Shown: positions 29,765 through 40,614, counted from the stretch's first letter. The stretch is DNA of 64,000 bases from Leptospira ainazelensis (GCF_016918785.1 NZ_JAFFPT010000038.1:62001-126000); one strand, 5' to 3'. The notes: generated by a model not told the origin, from the letters alone. Translations and numbers: made by a program.

Positions 29765-31417
29765 TTAGGCTCTGGAAAGAGTTCTTCTTTTTAAAAGAAA
29801 TGCGGCGGTAGCGCCCGCGGCCATCAGAAGAATTGCTACAAAAATTCCATTCTCCTTTACTCCCAAAAACAAAAATCCTAACAATCCGGAATCGTCTTCA
29901 GGTACCGGGAAAACCTTGGCTTGGTTTGTGATGTGTTTGTACCAATCCTTATAAGAAGTTCCGTTCGAAGCGACCCAGAGATTGAACTCGCTATATCCGC
30001 TCTGAGAATCCTTTCGGATATCCAGACCTTCGTAAGGATATTTCCAAGCGCCAGGAACCAAAATCGCCCAAGGAAACTGATTCGAGTCGAGATACAGATC
30101 CGTTCCGTTCGAATTTTTATAAAGACCCGAAAAGTGAATTTCTTTTCCGGTGTTGATCACCTTGATAAAAATATCGTAAGGATAGTTTCCAAGCGAGATT
30201 TTTTTAACGGGAGAATCAAAGACGATTTCTATCGTCGCGATATGACCCGGTTTGAAAACGCCGCCCGGATTTACGTTCGGATTGGAAACGGTTTTGTTCG
30301 ATTCTTCATGGATTTGAATTCCTTGATTTAGATCCGAAGCGGTAACTTTTTTTGTATTCAGAGTAGTGACTTCTTTTCCGTCTTCACGAACCACTTTTCT
30401 GGAAAAGGAAGCTCCTACTGCGACCGGAAGTTTGAGATGAAAGGTATGTCTGTAACCGGCTCCTCTCGCAACGTGCTGATAGGTTCCTCTCAGACGAATC
30501 ACATCACCCGCCGCATTGAGGTCTTCCTCGTTGTGGATGTGAAGAACGTAGTCGTTTAAGTCTGCGTCTCCCGCACTCGGATAAAGATCTTCATAGGCAA
30601 CCGTACTCACACCTTCGGAGGGAATACGAATGAGAGAAGCGCGGGTCGGATCTTGAGGATAAGAATCCAGAGTATCGGGAATCCCGTCTCCGTCCGAATC
30701 CGTAGGAGCTGCAACAACCGGTAAAAGGATCTCATACTTGATTTCACGATTGATACCGATCACGTTGATCAGATTGATGACATTGGAAATCGATTCTCCA
30801 CCAGCGCTGATTTCGAGTGTGATCTGACCGACCGAAGTTTCTACGGTAATCGTTCCGGAAACTTTGCCGACGCTATCGGAAACTCCTTGGAACAGAATGT
30901 TTCCGTTATTGTCGGAGACGATTACTGTCGCTCCGGGAATCGGTTGTGATTGGTTGTCCACGACGATAAGATTGAGCGGAATCGTCTGAACTGTATTGTA
31001 ATTGAATACGGGAGTTCCCACTTGATCGCCAACGGTAATCACACCCGTGATCGGCGGTGTATTATTTCCAGTCCCGGAATTGTCCCCCGTCGGCGGAGTT
31101 GTACTTCCTACATCGGATGAACTCGAATTTCCTCCGGAAGCAGAATTTCCGTTGGAGGCAGAATCGGATTCTGAACTTCCCGCGCCTTGCGTTGTAGTTG
31201 TATTGTCCGAGGAAATACTAGGCGCGGCGTTGTTACCAGGAACGGAAACAATCACCACCGAACCGCCGTTCGAAGCGGTTGCTGTTTCCGAGCTCGCAGG
31301 AGCGCTCGTCGAATTCGTGTTTAACAAAAACAACAAAGGCCATAGCGCACCTTTCTTTTTATTACTACAATCCACCAACATGCCCGAAACAAGTAGCAGA
31401 AGAATTAATTTTTTCAT
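29765..31417 (-). CDS. LruC-domain lipoprotein
   Basis: A 550-residue lipoprotein with signal peptide and lipobox MLVDC. After a Ser/Asn/Gly-rich low-complexity spacer (about 35-125) come an Ig-like carboxypeptidase-regulatory domain (about 140-215), the calcium-type motif DSDGDGIPDTLDSYPQDP and a C-terminal LruC domain (DLNDYVLHIHNE, YQHVARGAGYRHTFHLKLPV). The end is a membrane helix followed by LLKRRTLSRA. LruC of Leptospira is a lipoprotein antigen linked to equine uveitis. Whether this is LruC itself or a paralogue I cannot decide. Confidence 0.8.
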   Translation of the reverse strand: MKKLILLLLVSGMLVDCSNKKKGALWPLLFLLNTNSTSAPASSETATASNGGSVVIVSVPGNNAAPSISSDNTTTTQGAGSSESDSASNGNSASGGNSSSSDVGSTTPPTGDNSGTGNNTPPITGVITVGDQVGTPVFNYNTVQTIPLNLIVVDNQSQPIPGATVIVSDNNGNILFQGVSDSVGKVSGTITVETSVGQITLEISAGGESISNVINLINVIGINREIKYEILLPVVAAPTDSDGDGIPDTLDSYPQDPTRASLIRIPSEGVSTVAYEDLYPSAGDADLNDYVLHIHNEEDLNAAGDVIRLRGTYQHVARGAGYRHTFHLKLPVAVGASFSRKVVREDGKEVTTLNTKKVTASDLNQGIQIHEESNKTVSNPNVNPGGVFKPGHIATIEIVFDSPVKKISLGNYPYDIFIKVINTGKEIHFSGLYKNSNGTDLYLDSNQFPWAILVPGAWKYPYEGLDIRKDSQSGYSEFNLWVASNGTSYKDWYKHITNQAKVFPVPEDDSGLLGFLFLGVKENGIFVAILLMAAGATAAFLLKRRTLSRA

Positions 31418-31469
31418 AATCCCTATATCTCTTTTTATCAGTTTGATTTAAAATGAGACGAAACGTTAA

Positions 31470-31483
31470 GTAGTAATTACTAC
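31470..31483. promoter_or_regulatory. Perfect 14-bp palindrome, candidate operator
   Basis: GTAGTAATTACTAC lies 53 bases upstream of the LruC-domain gene start and is followed by an A-run and AGTAATCA, which repeats part of the arm. Its position suits an operator at the gene's promoter. Confidence 0.45.
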
Positions 31484-31890
31484 AAAAAAGTAATCATTTT
31501 AGCGGATTCCTGCAAATTGCAAAGAATGTAAGAAGTCGAATCCTTGTTTTTCATCGGTATTTCAAACAAAAACAAGACAATTGAAAACGGTTTTGTCCCG
31601 TTTTTCCCAAGAAGTCGCAAAACTTTGAATCTGCCCCTAAACCTTGAAAGGTGGGAACTCTCACATCTTTTCTTTGAGGTTTTGGGACAAACTTCTTAAA
31701 CAATCTCAGAATTTCGAGACACTTCCTAAACAACTCAACGATTCGATACGGCCTTTAAAAATTTTTAGCGACGAATTTTAAACAAGAACATTATGATTTT
31801 TGAATATTTCTTTGATGGAAGAAAGGACTAAATTCGGTATGAAATTCCGATTTTAAAAAATCCTCTTTCTCGAAAGAAAACGATCGGATT
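31484..31890. other. Spacer with one dispersed palindrome
   Basis: The only structure I see is GTGGGAACTCTCACA at 31651-31665, a copy of the dispersed family, followed by TTTGAGGTTTTGGGACAAAC, a flank also seen after the copy at 49041. The frames here are not convincing as genes. Confidence 0.5.
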
Positions 31891-32631
31891 CTAAGATTTT
31901 TTCTTTGCGATGTGTAAAACGGCGTTTCCAAAAACGAAGTTTTGAAATCGTACCTCGGAAAATCCGTTTTCCTCCAGGATCGATTGGAGTTTTTCCTGAC
32001 TCGGATAGGAAAGGGAAGAAACGGGAAGATAGTCGAACATCTCATTCTTACCTCCCCAGAGAATATAACCGAGAATCGGAACGATCTTGAAAAAATAAAA
32101 ATCAGCCGCCCAACGAATGAGAGGATTTTTCACCTTTCCCACATCGAGGTTGAGAAAAAGGCCGCCGGGTTTCAAAATCCGATAAATCTCTTGAATCGCT
32201 TTGGGAAGGTTGTCCACGTTTCTCAAACCAAAGCCGATCGAAACTGCGTCGAACTGAGAGTTGTTAAAATTCTTGAGTTGTGTCGCGTCTCCAACTTGAA
32301 AATCTACTCTTCCTTCTTTCCCTTTTTTTTGAAGACGGGTCTTCGCGATTTCGAGCATATTTTCGGAGAAGTCGACACAAGTCACATGATCGACCGAAGG
32401 AGAGTTTTCCAGACGGACCGAAATGTCGCCGGTACCACAACAAAGATCCATAACCTTTAGATGAGAATCCAGATTCTTCTCGACTTCCTTTACCAGACGA
32501 TTTTTCCAAACACGATGAAGTAAAAAACTGTTCCAGTCGTTGAAACGATCGTATTTTTCCGCGATCCTGTTAAAGTTTTCCCGGACAAAACCCGCTTTCT
32601 GCTCGGTCTCTGGCATCTTAAATTCTGACAT
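31891..32631 (-). CDS. ubiE: Demethylmenaquinone/ubiquinone C-methyltransferase
   Basis: A 246-residue SAM methyltransferase. Markers are NRIAEKYDRFNDWNSFLLHRVWK, motif I MDLCCGTGDISVRL, DFSENMLEIAKTRL, DAVSIGFGLRNVDNLPKAI and RILKPGGLFLNLDVGK. It catalyses the C-methylation in menaquinone (and, where present, ubiquinone) synthesis. Leptospira uses menaquinone, so MenG activity is expected. It is a single gene, divergent from the ExbB/ExbD pair. Confidence 0.92.
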   Translation of the reverse strand: MSEFKMPETEQKAGFVRENFNRIAEKYDRFNDWNSFLLHRVWKNRLVKEVEKNLDSHLKVMDLCCGTGDISVRLENSPSVDHVTCVDFSENMLEIAKTRLQKKGKEGRVDFQVGDATQLKNFNNSQFDAVSIGFGLRNVDNLPKAIQEIYRILKPGGLFLNLDVGKVKNPLIRWAADFYFFKIVPILGYILWGGKNEMFDYLPVSSLSYPSQEKLQSILEENGFSEVRFQNFVFGNAVLHIAKKKS

Positions 32632-32790
32632 AGGACTAATGAAATGTTTTCAAAATGTTTCGGCTTGGCAAGAAGAGTTTTTTCGACGATTCTTTTGGGA
32701 AAAACTTTTTGCCCGGTTCAATCGATTTCAAGATTAGAATGACAAAGGAAGACGAAGTGGCAATCTGTTCCTAAGTTTGGGGGTTCTTAC

Positions 32791-33315
32791 GTGGACGTTT
32801 TGTTTGCAAAGGGAGGATGGGTCACGGTTCTCATCTTAGTTGTGAGCTTTATCAATCTCGGACTTTTTTTAAGAGTTTGGTCTTATCTTCCGATTCTCAA
32901 AAGAAGAATTTTATTTCGTCTTCAAGAAGAAGCTCAAAACGGAAATCAAAATCATTCCCGTTCTTATCTCCGATCGATTCTGGAAAATTCGGAAGAATTT
33001 TTTACCGGAGAATTTTTTGTTCCGGAAGCGATGACCGCTTGGATTCGAAATCTCGCGGGAATTGCGACCATGCTCGGGCTTCTCGGAACCGTGATCGGTA
33101 TTTCCGTCGCCTTTGAGGAAATGAAAAACGCAGGAACGGTAAGTCTGGAAATTTTTTCGGAAGGGATTCGTCTCGCTCTCAACACGACCATCCAAGGTCT
33201 TTGTGCGGCCATTCCCTCCATCTTAGGGTTTCAATATCTGAAGATGCTCTTACATAAAACCGAAATCGAAATCAAACAAACGATTCAAAACGGAACCGAA
33301 GAACGTTTCGAATGA
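32791..33315 (+). CDS. ExbB/MotA/TolQ-family proton channel subunit, second copy
   Basis: A 174-residue protein with three membrane helices and the family motif IRNLAGIATMLGLLGTVIGISVAF, followed by LALNTTIQGLCAAIPSILGFQYL. The start is GTG at 32791 with GGGGG seven bases upstream. It overlaps the next gene by four bases (ATGA). No tonB or receptor is close, so this pair could serve the TonB systems elsewhere in the genome or a Tol-like task. Confidence 0.87.
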   Translation: MDVLFAKGGWVTVLILVVSFINLGLFLRVWSYLPILKRRILFRLQEEAQNGNQNHSRSYLRSILENSEEFFTGEFFVPEAMTAWIRNLAGIATMLGLLGTVIGISVAFEEMKNAGTVSLEIFSEGIRLALNTTIQGLCAAIPSILGFQYLKMLLHKTEIEIKQTIQNGTEERFE

Positions 33316-33725
33316 AGGGCGGAACAAAAAAAAGAAAAAACCTTCTCGAAGGGGAGGATTCTCCACTCGACATGACGAGCATGTTGGACGTGGTTTTTAT
33401 TCTTCTCATTTTTGCGATGGTCGCAATGAGTTTTCAAAAGGAAGTTCATTCCCTTCCGGTCCGTCTTCCGAAATCGAACGCCGCAACCGGCGGAGTCGGT
33501 TCCAAAAAGGAAATTTTTCTTTTGAAAGAAGGAAATCTCCGTTACGAAGGAAATGAGTTTTCGGAAGAAGAATGGAAACGAATCGTTTCCAAAGGAGAAT
33601 TCAAAGAGGCCGTTCTTTGGATCTACGGCGATCAGGAAGCCGACTACGGAAGATTTGTATTCGTGGTAAACAGTCTCAAAGACGCAGGTTTAAAAGAATT
33701 ACACTTAGCCGTCAAAAAAGAATGA
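33312..33725 (+). CDS. ExbD/TolR-family subunit, second copy
   Basis: A 137-residue protein with a Lys-rich N-terminus, one membrane helix with the essential Asp (PLDMTSMLDVVFILLIFAMV) and a periplasmic domain ending VNSLKDAGLKELHLAVKK. It is translationally coupled to the ExbB-like gene and ends immediately against the convergent MazG-like gene. Confidence 0.88.
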   Translation: MKGGTKKRKNLLEGEDSPLDMTSMLDVVFILLIFAMVAMSFQKEVHSLPVRLPKSNAATGGVGSKKEIFLLKEGNLRYEGNEFSEEEWKRIVSKGEFKEAVLWIYGDQEADYGRFVFVVNSLKDAGLKELHLAVKKE

Positions 33726-34070
33726 TCAAGACCGAAGTTTCGGATTTTCTTTATGACGATCCTTGTCTCTTTCCGTATTTTTCCGTAAGGCGGCCTTGAG
33801 CGCATCTTCCAATGAAATCCCCATCTGATTGGCGAGACAGATCAAAACAAAAAGAATATCACCCATCTCTTTCGGGATTCCGTCCGGATCTTCTCCTTTT
33901 TTAAAAGACTGGTCTCCGTATTTTCTCGCCATTAATCTTGAGAATTCTCCGACTTCCTCCACCAAGATAGCAAGATTTGTGAGTTCGGAAAAATAACGAA
34001 CTCCGAAATTTTGAATCCACTCGTCGACCTTCGCCTGTGCTGCGTTGAGTGAAAGTTCGTCTTCTTTCAA
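33726..34070 (-). CDS. MazG-like nucleotide pyrophosphohydrolase
   Basis: A 114-residue all-alpha NTP-PPase. The metal-binding residues are in ILVEEVGEFSRL and PKEMGDILFVLICLAN, with the expected E-E-x-x-E and E-x-x-D spacing. It would hydrolyse non-canonical or excess NTPs or dNTPs. The start is TTG at 34070, overlapping the stop of the preceding gene by three bases, so it is coupled to the polysaccharide block without an evident functional link. Confidence 0.82.
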   Translation of the reverse strand: MKEDELSLNAAQAKVDEWIQNFGVRYFSELTNLAILVEEVGEFSRLMARKYGDQSFKKGEDPDGIPKEMGDILFVLICLANQMGISLEDALKAALRKNTERDKDRHKENPKLRS

Positions 34071-35134
34071 CGTCTATTATCCAAATGATCGATTAGAATT
34101 TCAGTCGGTTCGGGATAACATCCCCCGCTTAGATGATGAGGATCGATAAACTTCTGACATTTCACCCGATCGCGGAATTCGTTCATATCCAAAGGAAACA
34201 CATTCTTAAATTCTAATGTTTCTTTGCGGATTTTTTCCCAAGAAGGATAGAATTCCGCGGACTTAACGCGGGATTCAAGCCCCGAATACAATAGCGGGGA
34301 CCAGAGAATCACTTTGATCCCGTTTTTTTCCGCGGTTTCCAAAAAGTGAAATAAGAATTGTTTTTGGACGTTTGATATTTTGACGTATCGATAGATATCG
34401 TTGTAATATTTCGCCGCTTCTTCTTCGAGTTTTTCGGGTGGAGTGTTCGCGAGCAATACGTTCGGAATTCCTCCGTTGAACTTATCGGATTCGTTCATCA
34501 GAAGATTTTTGATCGCGAGCATCATTTCTTTCGAACTTGGGTCCTTGATTCTTTGTATCGCCTCCTTAAATCGGGGAGGAAACACCGTGGTTCTAAAAAC
34601 TCTCGACCTTAAAAACGTATCCCAGTCGTTCGTAGAAAATTCGTCCGCATAACGCAAGAAATACGGAAGATCATAAGAATATCGCAGCGGATAACGATTG
34701 CAAAAATCGGTCATCGAATCCGGATAAAATTCTATAACCGCGTAATCGGGTTTGACTCCGGCGGACAAAATCTTTTCGAGATTGTAGTTGTGATACGAAA
34801 AGGGAGCGGAAGGCGCCGAAAAATTATAAACTATCAGTTCCTTTCTTTTTTTATGGATCGTCTCTAAGGAAAATTCTCCCATGTGAGAGGTTCCAAAAAA
34901 GATCAAAGTTTTTTCTTCCGGCGTAGCGGATTCTTTTCGTTTTACAAGCGCCGATAATACGCGGTCCTTCATCTCATAAAAGTAATATTCAGCGCCGGCT
35001 TCCGTATAAGGCCGGATTAGATCCGAAGAAAGAAATCGATCCAGAAAAAATGCAAGGGCAAAAAATAAAAGAGGAACCCATAACAGCTTACTATGAAAAA
35101 AGGGAAGGATATATTTGGGTTTTTCTTTACTCAT
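34067..35134 (-). CDS. SGNH-hydrolase-like membrane-anchored protein (DUF1574-like)
   Basis: A 355-residue protein with one N-terminal membrane anchor (about 15-35) and an extracytoplasmic SGNH-type domain. The nucleophile block is FFGTSHMGEF and the distal Asp-His block is IDPHHLSGG. Proteins of this kind (AlgX/AlgJ-like in function) take acyl groups supplied by an MBOAT partner and place them on a glycan. The MBOAT gene lies directly upstream with a nine-base gap. The target glycan is unknown; LPS O-antigen is the obvious candidate in Leptospira. Confidence 0.75.
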   Translation of the reverse strand: MSKEKPKYILPFFHSKLLWVPLLFFALAFFLDRFLSSDLIRPYTEAGAEYYFYEMKDRVLSALVKRKESATPEEKTLIFFGTSHMGEFSLETIHKKRKELIVYNFSAPSAPFSYHNYNLEKILSAGVKPDYAVIEFYPDSMTDFCNRYPLRYSYDLPYFLRYADEFSTNDWDTFLRSRVFRTTVFPPRFKEAIQRIKDPSSKEMMLAIKNLLMNESDKFNGGIPNVLLANTPPEKLEEEAAKYYNDIYRYVKISNVQKQFLFHFLETAEKNGIKVILWSPLLYSGLESRVKSAEFYPSWEKIRKETLEFKNVFPLDMNEFRDRVKCQKFIDPHHLSGGCYPEPTEILIDHLDNRR

Positions 35135-35143
35135 GATTCTTCC

Positions 35144-36541
35144 TCAAAACTGAAAGTAGATAAAGTCCTGTCCTTTCCCCGCATAATTGGAAAGAAGAAG
35201 AACGAGGATGATCAGAAAGACCGCGACGATCGTTTTTTTATATCGATAATAAAACCTCGGAGTTTTTTCGAAATATTCGAGCGTGTGTAAAAGAAAACCT
35301 CCGATTAAAAAGGGTGCAACCAGATCGGTTCTTAACACGTGTTTGGCGGGTTCGGCGATCCAAAAGAGTCCGTTTTTTAGAATATACCAAGTATCTCCTA
35401 AATTCTGAGAACGGAAAAAAATCGCTCCGATCACAAAAATCGAATAAATAAACGAAGCTCGGATCACAAACCAAAAGATTCCCTTTTCAGGGAGTTTTGG
35501 TATTCCGAATCGATCCATCAGACGGTCGATCACCAAACAAACCCCGTGCCAAAAGCCCCAGATCACGTAGGTCCAGCTCGCCCCGTGCCAAAAGCCGCCT
35601 AACGTGAATGTGGCGATGAGATTTAGATACACTCTCGGCTCCGAAGTTCTTGATCCCCCCAAAGGAATGTAGATATAATCTCGAAGCCAGGTTGCGAGAG
35701 TGATATGCCAACGTCTCCAGAGATCCTGGATGTTCTGACTGAAAAAAGGCGCTCTGAAGTTTACGGGAATATTGAATCCCATCAAAAAGGCGCAACCTCT
35801 TGCAATGTCCGTATAACCGCTGAAGTCGCAATAGACCTGCCAAGTAAATCCTTGTACGGCTAAAAAAAGAGAATAATTGTCGTATTCGCTCGGGTTTCGA
35901 AAAACGGGATCCACCAACGAAGCGATGTTATCCGCGACCAGGATTTTTTTTGCGATTCCGAGTCCCAAAAGATAAAGCCCCGCATATACAAAGGAAGGTT
36001 TGATTCTTACCTTATCCAAGATCGGAAAAAAATCCTGATGTCTCATGATCGGCCCGGCGACCAGTTGAGGGAAGAATAGGATAAACAATACAAATCGAAA
36101 AAACCCGGTGTCTTCCGCAATTTTTCCCCGATAAACGTCCACTACAAAGGCGATGATCTGAAACGTATAAAAGCTGATCGCAAGCGGAAGTATAATCTGA
36201 AAACCGAAAGTCTTCTGATCCAAAAATCCCCAGTGTGTCCACGCGTAAAAATTCTCGGTAAAGAAGTAGAAGTATTTGAAAACCGCGAGGTTGATCAGAT
36301 CGAGAATGACGATCCCGCGCAAGACGGTTAGACTTTTGTTTTTAAAAAGACTTCGAACCGCAAGATAATTTACATAAAGAATCGCTAATAAATGAACCAG
36401 AAACGGAACGCTCCAAGTCGCGTAAAACACGAGAGAGGCGATCACGATCACCCATTCTCTGTATTTTCTTCCGTTGTAAGCCCAGTAAAAAAGATATACG
36501 ACTAAAAAGAAAAGAAGGAAGAGTGTGGAAGTAAAGATCAT
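35144..36541 (-). CDS. MBOAT-family O-acyltransferase (AlgI-like), first copy
   Basis: A 465-residue protein with about eleven membrane helices. Markers are PLAISFYTFQIIAFVVDVYRGK, FPQLVAGPIMRHQDFFP, CDFSGYTDIARGCAFLMGF, RRWHITLATWLRDYIYIPLGG and the catalytic-site FWHGASWTYVIWGFWHG with the invariant His. It moves acyl (often acetyl) groups across the membrane. I place the start at 36541, where ATGA overlaps the stop of the upstream SGNH gene; the frame itself is open to 36610. Confidence 0.92.
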   Translation of the reverse strand: MIFTSTLFLLFFLVVYLFYWAYNGRKYREWVIVIASLVFYATWSVPFLVHLLAILYVNYLAVRSLFKNKSLTVLRGIVILDLINLAVFKYFYFFTENFYAWTHWGFLDQKTFGFQIILPLAISFYTFQIIAFVVDVYRGKIAEDTGFFRFVLFILFFPQLVAGPIMRHQDFFPILDKVRIKPSFVYAGLYLLGLGIAKKILVADNIASLVDPVFRNPSEYDNYSLFLAVQGFTWQVYCDFSGYTDIARGCAFLMGFNIPVNFRAPFFSQNIQDLWRRWHITLATWLRDYIYIPLGGSRTSEPRVYLNLIATFTLGGFWHGASWTYVIWGFWHGVCLVIDRLMDRFGIPKLPEKGIFWFVIRASFIYSIFVIGAIFFRSQNLGDTWYILKNGLFWIAEPAKHVLRTDLVAPFLIGGFLLHTLEYFEKTPRFYYRYKKTIVAVFLIILVLLLSNYAGKGQDFIYFQF

Positions 36542-37698
36542 TTCTTTTCCTTTACAAGAGTCTCTTTCAAATCTTTCACAAAGGCATAACTCAACTTTTC
36601 CATTCCCCATTTGTTAAGATGAATCAAGTCGTAGTAATAATCTCCGTTGTCGGCTCCGTCCAGAAGAGTCTGATAATCGAACAAGGGAACCGGTTTGGAA
36701 GGATGGATTCTTTGTAATTCCCGTTTCCAGACTCGGTTGCGTTCTTCGAGTCTCCATTCTTGGATGAGCTGACTGTAAGGCGCGACCACTCCGATGATTT
36801 CGATCTCTTGTCCGTTTTCTTTTCCGATTTTTCGAATCTCATCGTGCAAAATTTTCAGTCGATCGAAGTATTGTCTCGTGACGTCGTCCTCCACGGCGTT
36901 ATTGAGAGGATTGCTCGACAAAACGCAAGTATCATAGATCGCTTTTTTGTGAAATCGATCCGAACCTTCCGGGATCGTCTGTCCGTTCGCAGGATCGGTC
37001 TTTGCGACGCAGTCCGGGACGTCTGTGATCGGATACATGCTGATCTTTTCTTTATAAGAATTCTCGTAATCCCAGGGTTCTAGATTCTCTTTTTTAAAAC
37101 GTTTTCCGATATCTTTGATTCGTTTGGAAGGACTCAGGATCAAATCCTGAATGTCTCTTCGATAAGCGATCGACTTCAACGTGATATAAGCGAGATCGTC
37201 GGCTTTGACTTCGTAACCGAAATCGTAAATCCTCGGATAAACTTGCAAACGATCAAACTCGGAGATCATCGCAAGAGTGTGAAGGTTGAGAATTTTCTGA
37301 CCGACCCAAGGAGTTGTAATTTCAAAAACGTGCACGACCGTTTTTACTTTTTTAAAGTGGGGAAGCGTTTTTAGTACGGCGAGATCTTGAACGATCAACT
37401 CGGTTCCCGGAATTGCGATGGACTGAATTCTTTTTCCGATGGGTTCCAATTCTTTGTTTAGAATCGGAAGAGATAATCCCTGATAGGCGACCGAAGTTCC
37501 TACAATGAGAATGTCCGGATCGAATTCCTTTTGTTTATCGATAACATGATTCGTGATTCTGGAAACGTTCGCGGCGTATGAATTTTTTTTCAAGAATGGA
37601 CGGTAACAACCAAACTGCATTCCGGTTTCCAAAAATGTAAGGATCAAAACTGGAATCCAAAATTTGGAATCTTTCAAAAATGCAAGATATTCTTTCAT
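36538..37698 (-). CDS. SGNH-like membrane-anchored protein, second copy
   Basis: A 386-residue protein with one N-terminal membrane anchor and an SGNH-type fold: IVGTSVAYQGLS as the nucleophile block and YYYDLIHLNKWGMEKLS as the Asp-x-x-His block. It is only distantly similar to the protein at 34067-35134 but has the same layout. It sits between two MBOAT genes, overlapping one by four bases and following the other by fifteen, so it could receive acyl groups from either. Confidence 0.72.
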   Translation of the reverse strand: MKEYLAFLKDSKFWIPVLILTFLETGMQFGCYRPFLKKNSYAANVSRITNHVIDKQKEFDPDILIVGTSVAYQGLSLPILNKELEPIGKRIQSIAIPGTELIVQDLAVLKTLPHFKKVKTVVHVFEITTPWVGQKILNLHTLAMISEFDRLQVYPRIYDFGYEVKADDLAYITLKSIAYRRDIQDLILSPSKRIKDIGKRFKKENLEPWDYENSYKEKISMYPITDVPDCVAKTDPANGQTIPEGSDRFHKKAIYDTCVLSSNPLNNAVEDDVTRQYFDRLKILHDEIRKIGKENGQEIEIIGVVAPYSQLIQEWRLEERNRVWKRELQRIHPSKPVPLFDYQTLLDGADNGDYYYDLIHLNKWGMEKLSYAFVKDLKETLVKEKK

Positions 37699-37713
37699 AA
37701 CGGATATGGGTTC

Positions 37714-39129
37714 CTAAAATGCAAAGTAGAGAAAACTCTGGCTTTCCGTGATTCCAAAGATCAAAAGCATAAATACGTTAGCAAGGAAGAATAAAATAAA
37801 CTTCCAACGGCTTTCTACGATCTTCTCTATATTATTTTTAGCAAAAAGATAAGAAGCCACAAAACAAACCAAGAGTAAAAGTCCGTATGTGTAATTGGTG
37901 TATCCTTTTACGGAAGAGAATCCGCCCGGAACCCAAAATACGAGGGCCTTCATCATCGGAATCGCCTTTTCCATCGTCTCCGCGCGGAACATGATAAATC
38001 CAAACGTTAGGCAAAACATCGTAAAAATTCTTGCGGCGATATCGTAAACTCGACCGCCTTTTTCATTCAAAAACGTTGCGACCTTGGTTCTTCCGTATTC
38101 TCTATTGATAAGAATCATAATTCCCTGCCATAAACCCCAGCCTATGTAGTGATACGCCGCGCCGTGCCAGACTCCGGCAAAAAACCAGGTGATAAAAATA
38201 TTCCGATACGTTAAAAATACCGAACCTCTGGACCCGCCTAACGGAATGAAGATGTAGTCCCGGATCCAAGTTGAAAAGGAGATATGCCAGCGAGACCAGT
38301 GATCCGTTATGTTTCTTGCAACCATCGGAAAGTTGAAGTTTGAATCGAACTTATAACCGAACAATCTCGCGACGCCGATCGCGATGTCCGTATAACCCGC
38401 GAAATCGAAGTAGATCTGCCAGCCAAAAGCCAAAGCCCCCGTCCAAATTTCGATCGGATTGAGGGTCGCGTGGTTCTTAAACGTGAAATCGACAACTTTC
38501 GCGAGGTTGTCGGCGAATACGATCTTTCTCGTAAAGCCGATGAGAATCTGACAGAACGCGATTTGAATGTCTACCTTGTTGACCGGAAGAGGAATATCCA
38601 AATCTCGAAAGAACGTCTGGGCGCGAACGATCGGCCCCGCGACAAGCTGAGGAAAGAATGAAACATACAAAGCAAAATCGAGAAACGATTTTTTTGCCTC
38701 GATCTGTCCGCGATAGACGTCGATCGTATAACTCATCGATTGAAACGTATAGAATGAAATTCCAACCGGAAGAATGATATCGTAATACGCGAATTTAAAA
38801 CCTGCGATCGGAGTCAGATCGTTTACGACTCCCAAGAGGAAGTTCGTATACTTAAAGTAGGCGAGTAAACCGAGATTCGTGACGAGTGAAAGAACGAGCC
38901 AAACCTTTCTTGTTTTGGAACCTTGAGGAGACGCCGAAATTTTTAGAGAAGCGAAGTAATCGATGACGATCGAATAGAGCAAAAGAAGGATGAATTCTTT
39001 TCTCCAAGACATGTAAAAATAAAAGCTCGCACCCAAGAGAAAAATTCTTTGGATCCTGCCTTTGAGCAGATGATTGAGAATGAGGACTATGGGAAAAAAA
39101 AATAAAAAGTGAAGAGAATTAAAGAGCAT
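37714..39129 (-). CDS. MBOAT-family O-acyltransferase (AlgI-like), second copy
   Basis: A 471-residue polytopic protein. It has PVGISFYTFQSMSYTIDVYRG, FPQLVAGPIVRAQTFF, FDFAGYTDIAIGVARLFGYK, SRWHISFSTWIRDYIFIPLGG and the active-site segment VWHGAAYHYIGWGLWQG with its conserved His. It is a clear paralogue of the MBOAT gene at 35144-36541 and probably modifies a different position or glycan. Confidence 0.92.
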   Translation of the reverse strand: MLFNSLHFLFFFPIVLILNHLLKGRIQRIFLLGASFYFYMSWRKEFILLLLYSIVIDYFASLKISASPQGSKTRKVWLVLSLVTNLGLLAYFKYTNFLLGVVNDLTPIAGFKFAYYDIILPVGISFYTFQSMSYTIDVYRGQIEAKKSFLDFALYVSFFPQLVAGPIVRAQTFFRDLDIPLPVNKVDIQIAFCQILIGFTRKIVFADNLAKVVDFTFKNHATLNPIEIWTGALAFGWQIYFDFAGYTDIAIGVARLFGYKFDSNFNFPMVARNITDHWSRWHISFSTWIRDYIFIPLGGSRGSVFLTYRNIFITWFFAGVWHGAAYHYIGWGLWQGIMILINREYGRTKVATFLNEKGGRVYDIAARIFTMFCLTFGFIMFRAETMEKAIPMMKALVFWVPGGFSSVKGYTNYTYGLLLLVCFVASYLFAKNNIEKIVESRWKFILFFLANVFMLLIFGITESQSFLYFAF

Positions 39130-39225
39130 GGTTCGTCTTGATTCAGTATTTTAAAAGACCTGAAGAGCAGTTTTTCAAAATAGAATATCCTTACAACATC
39201 AATTTAGGGGTTTCAAACCTTTGAT

Positions 39226-40605
<1,380 letters not shown>

Positions 40606-40614
40606 TCTATAATT

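Noticed and set aside
30700..30720. Palindrome-family match in the LruC-domain gene (GTAGGAGCTGCAACA)
   Set aside because: Only one arm fits and the codons belong to an Asp-rich linker next to the calcium motif.
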